From Thecaphora thlaspeos (Eukaryota > Basidiomycota > Ustilaginomycetes > Urocystidales > Glomosporiaceae): 64,000 nt of DNA. A program made the position numbers and the translations under genes. The stretch is from contig UWYS01000018.1 of NCBI GenBank assembly GCA_900291925.1, forward strand, positions 372,001 to 436,000, given 5' to 3'. The notes below the pieces were generated by a model, which was given only the letters and a program-made list of their open reading frames with translations, ran no database searches and was not told the origin of the DNA. The first letter of the stretch is position 1, and every line of letters begins with the position of its first letter. Shown here piece after piece: positions 30,012 through 39,400 of this stretch.

Positions 30012-30980
30012 AGTTGGTGTTTTTATATACATACCTACGTCCTTTGGCCCCCACTTGTTCCAAAATTGTACACACGCACCTCCGCCCTGTTGGCGATCGG
30101 CCGCATCGGATCTGAGCCCGATGGAATCGGGCGGATCGGGCTGCGGTGAGTCGCCGACTCGCCGTGGGAGCTGCTACCACCAGGCCTAGACCACCTCCTG
30201 GGCACCATCGTCGAGCTGGAATCCATCATCCTTGACATCTATCTTCTACATGCCAGACGTCTCCCTCTCCAGCGTGTCAACCCTCGCCCCGAGGGACACC
30301 GCCTTCGCCGTGGCATCCGATCATCAGATGAAGCCTCACCAGTGGTTCAGGGCCGAGAAGGCTGTGTGGGTCGTCAGTCCGTCGTGCTGTGCCGCACTGC
30401 TGGCAGCCGGCGAGGTGGGTTGCCAGCATGGTAGCTCCCTCTCCTGTCCTTCTTCGCTCTCGCTCTTGCTCTGCCCTCCCTCCTCTCTCGCCATACTCAT
30501 TTCCCTCATGCAGTATTGCTCCGTCCTATGTTATATGCCCTCGCTCACTCCTGTACTCGCTAGCACGCTTCCCTTCGCTCTTCATGCGGCGCTCGTCCAG
30601 CCGGCCCCTCCGACCCAGGCTGGGAGCACGCGAGCGACCCCTGCCAGGGGTTCGGCAACTAGTTCTTTCTCTTTGCGACGAAGTCCCTTCTCCCCCCGTG
30701 TGTGCGGCTGTTGGGTTGACGACGCTTTAGGCGATCGATTCTTTAGTAGCGCTGCAGCAACCTTTAACGGCAGCGCCCACCTAGCCACCCGCCCACCTGC
30801 CTTGGCGCACCGCTAGGCCAATTGTCTGTTGCCTCTGATCGACCTAGTGCTCCGTTGCGGCGTAGCTGTGCGGCGGAGCAAACATATGCCAGTAGTGCGA
30901 TGTCGGTGCGTCGACACAAGTCGGTGCAACAACCACGGCCATCCCTGTCCTTCTTAGGGAGGCACCCGCACAGACTGAGC
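30012..30980. repeat. Tandem duplication, copy A right part (displaced promoter)
   Basis: Aligns with 31,937-32,400. Pairs include GTTGGTGTTTTTATATAC against ATTGGCGCGTTTAAATAC, ACACACGCACCT in both, AACCTTTAACGGCAGCGCCC against GACCTTTGACGGGAGCGCCT, and ATTGTCTGTTGC in both. It contains a TATATAAAA on the minus strand (30021-30029), the likely TATA box of copy A, now about 4.4 kb from its coding start. A 163-bp repeat interrupts it at 30088. Confidence 0.7.
30088..30250. repeat. 163-bp structured dispersed repeat, copy 1
   Basis: Nearly identical to 43316-43526. It starts TGTTGGCGATCGG and ends ATCTATCTTCTACA, i.e. TGT...ACA termini as in LTRs. Internal hairpins: GCCCGAT-GGA-ATCGGGC nested within CCGCA...TGCGG, then GAGTC-GCC-GACTC, then GTGG...CCAC. 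It could be a solo LTR or SINE/TRIM-like element, or a structured RNA sequence. No clean target-site duplication. Confidence 0.75.
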
Positions 30981-31489
30981 TAAACAGACGGTTGTGCGAT
31001 TGTACAAGACTTTGCATTACGACTTGAGCGTACTGCGGTCCGGTCGAATCGGTCCATCTGGACGGACTTGGGGGACGGGCACAGGGCCAAAAGAGATGAT
31101 ACAGCAGGGCAGAGCGATTCAAAGCTCGCAGGCTTTATGGTTTAATAATAAATGGACCGAAGTTGAGGGAGGTGACGGATGGTGACACTGCTTTGTGCTC
31201 AGAGCAGCTCCCGGACGGCGTGTGCTGGACAGAACCCTGAAGATCTGACCATGACAACAGCCCCCCCGCCCGATATCCAAGCGCCGTCCTGAAACGCACT
31301 TGGGCTCTCTTCCCCACTCTTGTCTGGTGCCGGCTCGAGCCCATCAGACGGACCCGACAAATTTGAATGGAGGCACTTGCTCGCGGCGCAATCCCACTGT
31401 CAGGATCGTGCAGCACGATCGATCACGCACCGAGAAAGGAGTGAAGAAGATTGTCTCAGTTCATCTATCACGTTTCTTGCCGCTGCCTT
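30251..31489. other. Non-coding duplicate sequence between copies A and B
   Basis: No supported gene. The left two thirds are the upstream part of duplicate A, and from about 30,984 the 3' flank of duplicate B begins. ORFs here (for example 30232-30816) have no recognisable product. Confidence 0.5.
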
Positions 31490-31834
31490 TCACGTCACGT
31501 CAAAAGCTATAATCGCTGGCTCACCGGTGAGGTTGAGTTTACTGGTGTCACGGTGCTTGATCATCCAGCCGATGCCCCACTTATGATTAAATTTGAAGGG
31601 CATGCAATCACCGTTCCTGCTGCCAGAAGCTTTGACCCCACCGCCGCTCAAACTCCAGGCATCACCTTCTTGGCCACCTGTGTAGAGGACGCAAAGCATG
31701 CCGGCCGTGTTGACGTTGATTTTTCCAATCGATGGCGTCGAAGTATAGATCATGTCCAAGTTCTTGTCAGCAGCAGCTCCAGTGGTTGAGGCGAGCGCAA
31801 GAAAGACGAGAGTGAGGAGGCCGTTGAGCTTCAT
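31490..31834 (-). CDS. Small secreted protein, copy B (candidate effector)
   Basis: A 114-aa protein. The signal peptide is about residues 1-20 (MKLNGLLTLVFLALASTTG). The mature part has two cysteines (GMLCVLYTGG and GDCMPFKF) that could form one disulfide, and a conserved core WSLSGGGVK...NHKWGIGWMIKHRDTSKLNL shared with copy A. No known domain recognised. A TATTTAAA TATA-like element on the minus strand (about 31,943-31,950) lies some 110 nt upstream. Size, secretion signal, recent duplication and a transposon-rich setting suggest an effector-type or cell-surface protein. That role is inference. Confidence 0.75.
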   Translation of the reverse strand: MKLNGLLTLVFLALASTTGAAADKNLDMIYTSTPSIGKINVNTAGMLCVLYTGGQEGDAWSLSGGGVKASGSRNGDCMPFKFNHKWGIGWMIKHRDTSKLNLTGEPAIIAFDVT

Positions 31835-32657
31835 GGAGATTGAGGTGATCCCGTTGAGGGTCTTACTCGAGGATCGAAGGCTTGTTGCAGATTGGATGTC
31901 GTGGTTTTTGGGGCTGATTTTCTCCGTCCAGTCTTATTGGCGCGTTTAAATACTTTACTTGCGCCCTTCGGCCCTCAATTATTCCGACGACCCACACACG
32001 CACCTCAGCACAAGGCAGAGACTTTGTCCGTACGGGAAGGAAAGGTCAAAGAGCAGAGGAGAGGGGTGAGTCTCTGTTTTCGAGGACGATGCAGGGATAG
32101 GGAGACAACAACTGGTATCAAAGAGAAAGGTGGGCGGTGGGCGGTGGGCGCTCGACGTTTGGCATCGCCGGAAACGACCTTTGACGGGAGCGCCTACCTG
32201 GTTCCCCGCCCACTTGGCCGGTTTTGGCGTTTCGCGAGGCTGATTGTCTGTTGCTCCCCGATCGTCCCGGTTCACCACGGTGAAGTGAGTAGTATCGCGG
32301 CGGTGCAAAGTCTGCCTCTGCCACAAAAATTCGCGAGTGCACATGTCAGCAGAACGATGTCGGCGTGTCGACGCAAAACGGACTAGTCACGGACATTTCT
32401 CAACACGGCCCCTGAAATTCATACGGCGGGATGGTTCGTGTGTGCCCCCTGAACACTGCACAAGCGGATTGGCGTGATGCGGCTGACAATTGGTCCTGAT
32501 TTCATACTAAAAGCCCCATATAACAATCGTCGGCCACGACCGTGCGAGCTGACACTCCAGCTCCTTACGACGATGATCCAAGCCGCGCTGTACGCCGATG
32601 ATGGTCGTTGCAAATCTGCACGATGTCTCTTGGCCGCTTGCCTAGGTAGGCGTACCA

Positions 32658-32665
32658 TATAAAAA
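32658..32665 (+). promoter_or_regulatory. TATA box
   Basis: TATAAAAA in a CCATATAAAAAGGGCTC context, 140 nt before the ATG at 32798. It is the best evidence that something here is transcribed rightward. Confidence 0.5.
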
Positions 32666-32797
32666 GGGCTCGACGCTCCGTCGTCTTGCTGTCTGCTCCT
32701 CCATCCATATCCTCCGTCCTCCTCCCGCTCGCTGTAGCCGCGTGAAACCTTGCCTGCCTGCTCCTTGGGGGAGGTACTGACATGCAGATCTCTCCTT

Positions 32798-33019
32798 ATG
32801 GCCTTTTCGTCGCGAATCGGGCGCGTGCACACTTACTCCTGTTTGCAGGTTGCGGCAAACAACACTGTCACCTGCTTGGACGGTGTCGGAGAAACCGACG
32901 TCGCCGTGCTTGTTTGTCCTCTTTACAAGAAGTGGTGCACGTGGAACGAAGGCAACAACAAGAAGCTAATTTGTCAGGCACCTTGGAAATACTGGACCGA
33001 TATTACGGGCGGTCATTAG
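32798..33019 (+). CDS. Possible small Cys-rich secreted protein, start uncertain
   Basis: The frame reads AANNTVTCLDGVGETDVAVL then VCPLYKKWCTWNEGNNKKLI and CQAPWKYWTDITGGH, stop at 33019. It has five cysteines and three Trp in about 55 residues, like the mature part of a small secreted protein. The in-frame ATG (32798) gives a non-hydrophobic N-terminus. Just before VAANN is a textbook 3' splice site (CTTAC branch, pyrimidines, TTTGCAG at 32851), suggesting that a first exon encodes the signal. I cannot find an ATG-containing exon between the TATA box and that site, so the gene may be incomplete or decayed. Function unknown. Confidence 0.4.
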   Translation: MAFSSRIGRVHTYSCLQVAANNTVTCLDGVGETDVAVLVCPLYKKWCTWNEGNNKKLICQAPWKYWTDITGGH

Positions 33020-33437
33020 TGGTGGATGCGATGACGGTCAAGGGCAAGAGTACATTTGTACAGAGCCAGCGAGCGAGGCCACTGCCCCAGAATGAGCTTT
33101 CATCTTGTTGCCACGCCTCGCATGCGTTAAATCCTTTTCAAACAAATACGGTCCCCATTGTCCCCTCTGCTGTTCCCGTTTTACCAAAGCATTTCGCATG
33201 ACAACAACCTGTATCTTCATCTTGTTTCTCGTTAATCACTTTGTCGTGATCGTCGTGACATGCTCGTTTGATGGGTCGTTGAGCGTCTTTCATTTGATAG
33301 TGATGCAGGCAGGGAACAGCTCGATGTCAAGAAATGGGCGGGAAGCATGAGTATGGTGTTACGGGCTTTTTCGTGGTTGCGGAGATGGTTGCACGGAGAA
33401 GCCGGGTCGATGTGGAAAGTTGGCGACACTGCGCGAC

Positions 33438-34905
33438 TCAACAGGACACGACCGCCTGCAAAGGGGCAAGGCTGGCTCCGTCATCCGTATCGCTATCTTC
33501 CGCATAGTCTGGACTGTACGCTCGATGCTCTCCCCTTCCAAGCAATGACCAAGGGTATCTGCCACCGCCCGTCTCGTCCAGCTGCTCGTCTTCTCCATCA
33601 TCGTGTTTTTCCGATCCGTCTGGTTTCTTCTTCCTCTCTTCCGAATTCTGGGAGCTTCCTCTTCTTCGTCTTTGTCGTGCACCTTGACCCAATGTCGGGC
33701 TCTGCACGTCGCCAGGCATGGGTCGTCTCCGCACCTCTCCCTGCATCGCCTTTTTTCTCTGCATCTGTTGATCGTGCCCGCCGTAGTATCCCGCTCCGAT
33801 CGAAGCAGCGGTCAGGGCAACGGTGAGACTCATGGCCGTGATGAGACCGTACAAGACCGCTCCGTCGTGGTCCCTCGCTATAAAGGTAATGATGCTGAGT
33901 ATCTCGAGCACAGCTCCGATAGGTACAATCCAGCCCGTCGCGAGCGTGAGTCTGTCGAGGATGCAAGTCGCCTTGATTGAGAGTGCCCTCCTACCGCTCC
34001 CCCTTATCGCCTTTCCCGTAGCGGTGGCGGTAGGAATGTTGGAATCGGCATTTTGCAGCGTAATGCTGACGATGATGCAGATCGAGGCCAGCATGGACCC
34101 CCAGATCTCGAGAAAGAGCGCCGATACTCCTAGCCCGATGGCGGTGGCGTGTCGCTTTCTATCGTAGGCGGTGAGCAGCGTCCCCTGCGTACCGGCCAGG
34201 AGGGCTGCCAGGGTGGCCCAGCGTGTCAGCATCTCTTTGGCCTGAGGGACGCTCCAGTCATCGTGCGAGAGGCTGGCAAAGAACGAGTCTGTACGTAGCG
34301 GAGAGGCATTGGAAATCAGGATGCCATTTTGACAGCTCGACATCGAGGGCGGGAAGTGTCTTGAAAGTCGAGGTCAGGACGGACTCACCCATGCTAGAAT
34401 CGCCGGCACTCCCGCTCCTCACGAGTGGCATCCACGTCCACCTGCCCGGGGCAGTTTCGATGGGTTGCCAATCTCCATGTCCGCCGTACTTAACGTTGGC
34501 CGGGTAGGCTCCTGCCCTATCCGGCTGCCAGCTGCTAGATGGGCTAGGCCAGTATCCTTTTCTCTGTTCTGATCTGCCATCTTCTTCGCCACCGGCAGGA
34601 GGAGCTGGTGGACGAGCTCCCTGCCCTTCACCGTCCTTGAGCCTCGAGCAGGGTGGTGTGGCATTGTAGCCGGGTGGGGGGATATAAAAGCCTCGATGAG
34701 AGAGTGGCGGACGGCTGGAAGAAGGGACGGCGTCGCAGATCTCGGCTGTGTATATCGGTCGTGAAGTCGTTGCTCGATCTGTCGTATTGGCACTCGTTGA
34801 GAGGGAGTGATGCTGTGCTATACGCTCCGGTCTGTTTGTGTGGCTGTCGTTTCGCTGGTCGACTGTAGCTGCTGAAGTACCGGAATGTGGCCAGCGAGGA
34901 GGCAT
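33438..34905 (-). CDS. Four-pass membrane protein, unknown function
   Basis: Two exons, 34905-34389 and 34288-33438, joined by a GTGAGT...CAG intron that forms an Asp codon. The product is 455 aa. The N-terminal 170 residues are hydrophilic, Pro/Ser-rich and contain GWQP/WTWMP-like Trp motifs (HGDWQPIETAPGRWTWMPLV). Four hydrophobic segments follow: about 194-214 (WATLAALLAGTQGTLLTAY), 222-248 (IGLGVSALFLEIWGSMLASI), 285-308 (GWIVPIGAVLEILSIITFIA) and 316-338 (YGLITAMSLTVALTAASIGA). The C-terminal ~110 residues are charged (KKKPDGSEKHDDGEDEQ). The layout is seen in several fungal membrane proteins of no known role. I do not recognise a named family. Confidence 0.7.
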
Positions 34906-36266
34906 CTGCTATGCTGAAGGGCAGGGTAAAGGTGTGAAAGGCAATTGTGCGGCGAGAAAGACGGAGTGATTGACACAATTCCCTGGCCCGGTAGTCACGG
35001 CTCCTGCTACGAGTTTCTCGGCGATGCTGTGACGCTGGTCGAGGGTGACGATGGAGTAGTTCAGTGAGAAGCGTCCCTGAAGGTGTTGGGATTCAAAGGA
35101 CTGTCCAGGAAGAACGATTGCGGGAGCTTGATGTTTCCACTACGAGACGAAGAGCGTCGCTGATCGATCGAACGAGGTGAAGACCAAAAGGAGCTGTTGA
35201 GGAATCGACAACGATGTGGACCCTGTTCGACCTTTGGACCTTGCAAGGACGACGACGACGATTATGAGGATGAGATGGTAGAGTACAAACAACCTGCTGC
35301 TCGACCTCAGGCCGTCGGTGCAGCAGAGGCAAGGGACAATTTGAACCTTGATGGGTCCTTTTGGCGCAAGGGTCGAGGGCGTGACGTTACTCAACCCTAG
35401 ACCCATCGATGCGTCGCGGAGAGGGTTGAGGGGGGGTGGGATCATGCGTTCGACTAACCTTTCCACTACTTTACGGAGTACCTCACAGTAACTACAGAGT
35501 AAGTCTTACTCGCAGCTTTTGAATGCGCCCACATTGCGGCGACTTTGAGAGGAGAGCAACAGTACATACGAATCTGCCAGACTAGCTCACCACAAAGACG
35601 AGCCGATCGCTCTCAGGGGCAAGCCCGTACGTTAGCGTGCCTAGGCTGCTGTCGTCTCTTACAGTACTTGTAGGCCCGCCGCACGGCACCGCACGGCACC
35701 GCACGGCACCAGCTGTCGAGTCAAGAGTGGTAGCGGCGCATCATGCACGCTTGGCGCTACCCGACGTGCCAGACCCTGTTACCGTTGTAAGCCCTGTGTC
35801 AGGCATACCTAGGGTCGCCTTCTTTCCTTTTTCCCCGCCATTGCCCCGCGGCGCCGACCGTACCGCACCGCCAGCACGCGCCACCTCGACTCTCGACCAC
35901 GCAAGAGGGAACCGCAGCCTGAAAACGCAAACATCATCTTCTTCCCTTTGCAAAAGTGGACACGCGTTAGACTAATGACGTGCGATCATGGTAGTGGATG
36001 TGGTGATGAGCACGACCGACGGTCGCGCAAGAGAGAATGAAAATAAAAGGCAAGCCGACATAAGGCAAAAGGAGGCAGCAAAACAAACAACGGCCTGGAA
36101 GAGAAAGCAAGAGTGAGGCGCGACCACGATCAGGAGAGCAGCAGCGCCCTCTCCGTCTTCGGCCTCACAAAGCCTCAAGAGCAGAATGATACGAAGTAGT
36201 CTGTACCAACGTTTTGCCTTGTGCCGGGCCGCCAACAGACGTACGGCCGTCGCTGCGAGCCCATCA
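34906..36266. other. Intergenic region between the membrane protein and LIM-RhoGAP genes
   Basis: No gene supported. It contains three copies of GCACGGCACC (35681-35710) and a TACAGTAC-like word near 35,660. Confidence 0.5.
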
Positions 36267-36408
36267 TCAACTTGACCGCTGCTCGACCGGCATCGTGTGG
36301 TTCCGCTCGCTGCCGCCCGACGGCGTCCCGCTATGCGGGTAGAAGCCCTGCTGCGGTGTCGAAGGTGGCTGCTGCCCCTGGTTGAAGGAAGCGTGGTGGT
36401 GGCTGACG

Positions 36409-36444
<36 letters not shown>

Positions 36445-39400
36445 GGCGCCACAGCGGGCAGGCCCGCTCCGTTGAGCTGCGTCGGCGTCCGCGGCGGCTG
36501 GTTGCCGTATGCCGCGCCCGCGCCAAAGTTGGCCGACTTCTGCGGCGTCGAAGGCGGCAGGCGTTCCGTCGGGCTGGGCAAGTGCGTCACCCCGCCGCTA
36601 CCGGCCGACCAGGGACCCGCGCTGTCCGGGCTCCGCGAGTAGGCGTTGCCCACTCCAAGCTGCGACGGCAGCTGATGCTGGTGCACGTTGTTGACGCGTT
36701 GGCTGTTGCTCTCCATCTGAATCTGCTGCATCGTTGTCGGCGGGTGCATGTCGGGACGATGGCGATTTGTCATCTCGCCCGCGTGGAAGGGCCCGTTGCC
36801 CTGCGCTCGCGCTCCGCCGCCGCCTCCCCGCTGCCGCTTGGCGTACTTTTCGCACTTCTTCAGGATGTCCCTCGACGTCAGATCGGCCGACGCGCTCAGC
36901 AGCTCACGGTCGTACAGAACCGCCTCGAGCTCCTCGGGCACCGTCCAGAAGTCGTCCTGGTGCTCGAGCAGATAGCTGACGGCGCGGTTGGCCATGAATG
37001 TCTCGTCCTTGGCCGGGTCGGTCCCTTTCGAATAAAGGATGTTGGGGCAGATGACGGTCGCCAGGTTGGGCAGATCCATCTTGCTGCCAGTCTCCTCGTC
37101 GATGTGCGAGAACGAGGCGACCCACTTGAGAAAGGCGAACAGCACCTCCATCGTGTCGCGATGGCCCTTTGGCAGCAGCACTGTGACCATGTGCAGAATC
37201 CGCCGCCGTTCCGCCTCCGACTCGAGCTCTGCGCGCCGAGAAAGGGGAAAGACAAGAGCGTGGGGTCAAATGTGTCGTCAGTCAGCGCGGTTCGAATACG
37301 ATGCCTCCCTGGCCCTCGTCCGCGGCCAAGCAACGCGCCGGCTACTCACTCTGCGACATGACAAATAGCCTGTGCAGCTTAAACGTCATCAGCGGGTCTG
37401 GGAGCTCTCTCAGGAACTTCTTCAGCAGCGCCGCCAGCTGGACCGGGTTATCGTCGAGCAGGTTGACTGACGAGCTGTCGCGGTCAAGCGCCTCGGATAG
37501 CTCCTTGAGGCGGCGAATGTTGCCATTCTTGCGGAAGATGCCTTCGACCGAGAGGTCCATCTGCTTCATCGCCGAGATGATGTCATCGATAAATGACGGG
37601 ACCCGAAGGTGGGCAGCGCTCGCGCCCAGCGTCGAGTCGGCGCCGTTGCGCTCGACGAGAATCTCGAGGGGGATGCCAAAGACGCCTGATGCACGACGAG
37701 AAAAGACAAAGCAAGGCAAGGGACGTCGTGCGACTGTCAGCGAGCCCGTACCACGTGCGAGCGGTGTGAGGAAGGAGGGGGGACATGGAGGTGGACGCTG
37801 CACTTACCCTTCTTCTTAATCTCCTTCTTGTCCTTGCCGCCCTTGAAGATCTTGCCCCAGAAGGTGTTCTTGCGCGTTTCAATAAACTCGATTAGGTCGT
37901 CGAGGTTGACCATGTCTTTGAGCGCCGACTGCTGCAGCATCATCACAGCCATGTGCTTGACGATGAAGAGCTCGAGCGCCGACAGCTCCGAGATGGTCCG
38001 GGCCCCTTCGTTGGGAGGCGGGCGGTGCTGCTCGCGCGCCTGCTCCGCCTCGAGGATGTGCGGGATGTCAGCCAGCGTGATGCCGTCCTCGCTCGGCGCC
38101 GACTTTTGCATCTCGTCGCCCGACGGCTGCCGCGCCGGTCCGTCCTCACGGATCCGGACGTCGGTATTGTGTCGGGCGAAAGGCGGCCGGATGGGCACGA
38201 TCGAGCCGGGCTCCGGGGTGGCGGGAGAGGTACCCCGCTGCGCGGCCGTGGGCTGAGCCGGCGCGGTCCGACCGCGGTATTGCTGCTGCTGCTTCTGCTG
38301 CTGTACGTGCTGCTGCTGCACGTGCTGCTGCTGGGACGCTGCAATTGCCTGCTGGCTCTGCGCCGAGGGCTGGTAGAGCTTGGGGTCGCGCCCGCTCGGC
38401 GACGGTTCGCGCGACGACACCTGGGGCCGGGGCGAGCTGCGGTCCCCTCGAGACGAGCCAGGGCTGGCGGAGCTCAGCGATCGCCGCGATTCCAGCTGTT
38501 GGGCCGCGAGCTCGGTCGGCGAGGGCCGCTGCATGTCTGACGTCTGCGTCTGCCGGCCCGACGGGCTGCCAACAATGGTCGATATCCGCGGAACCTTGGC
38601 CTTGGTCGACAGCTTGCGGTCGAGGTTGACCGACTTCATCCGTCTGATGTCCTGTGAGTCGCGGTAGGCCTCGTGCATTGACATCCCCTCGTCGCCCTGT
38701 TGCGCGCTCGCCGACGCCGACGCCGTAGCCGCGCCCTGCTGCTGCGAAGCATCCTGCAGCGCGGTGGCAGCGATGGGCGGCGAAGGCGGTACAACGCCAC
38801 GCTTCCGGAGCAGCGCAAAGAGCCGGTTGAGGGCGACGCGGAGCAGGAAGGCGTACTGCTCGAGACGCGTGACCGACTCGAAGCCCGTCCGCACCTGCAC
38901 GGCCGCTGCAGCGACGCAGCCGGGACAGAAGCACGTGTAGGACCGCGCCGACGACCTGGTGTTGCAGCTGCTGCCGCCGTTGGCGTCGGGCGACACACGC
39001 TTGACCGTCTCGAGGCCGAATTGCGACGCCGGCAGCGGCTCGGGGGCATCGGTCTTGAGCTCCGAAGACGATTGCTTCTTCGAAGAGGCGCCCTCGCGTA
39101 TCGCCGGCCGCCTGCACGTCTTGCACTTGAGACAGTTCGAGTGCCAGCGGAGGTTGACGCCCATGCGCAGGCACTCCTCCTCGACCGTCTGGCCGCAGGC
39201 AACGCAGAGGTCTGTCGCCGTCTCGCCTCCCTCGCTCGAGCCGGAGCTTGTGCTGCGCGGCAGGCTGCGATAGCCGTACCACTTGCCATCCGGGCTGACG
39301 GCATTGGTGTCAATCGTGGCGAGCTGCTGCTGCTGCTGCTGGTCGTCACCGCCCTGCGAGCCGCCGAGCTTGGCCGAAAAGGCGAGCTGGCTGAGGAACC

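Larger units (their letters stand above)
25735..30017 (+). mobile_element. DIRS-like tyrosine-recombinase retrotransposon
   Basis: About 4.28 kb, bounded by AGTTGG on both sides (25729-25734 and 30012-30017). It interrupts a region that is continuous in the neighbouring duplicate at 31,925-31,945. Internal order on the plus strand is a Gag-like ORF with a Cys-rich motif, a reverse transcriptase/RNase H ORF, and a tyrosine recombinase ORF in another frame. That set defines DIRS-type rather than LTR or LINE elements. ORF1 lacks an ATG and has two stops, so this copy is probably dead, though the RT and recombinase frames are largely intact. I could not find clear inverted or split direct terminal repeats by eye. 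Confidence 0.85.

Noticed and set aside
29494..30180. Matching minus-strand ORFs at 30 kb and 43 kb (both with HRAQIRC and IRPIPSGSDPM-type words)
   Set aside because: The similarity is nucleotide identity of the dispersed repeat, not a conserved protein. Indels are not in multiples of three.
30232..30816. 194-codon plus-strand ORF
   Set aside because: Runs through the LTR-like repeat end and the displaced promoter of duplicate A. No protein character.
36400..36450. CTG/CAG repeats as a separate microsatellite locus
   Set aside because: They are in frame and encode poly-Gln within the LIM-RhoGAP protein.
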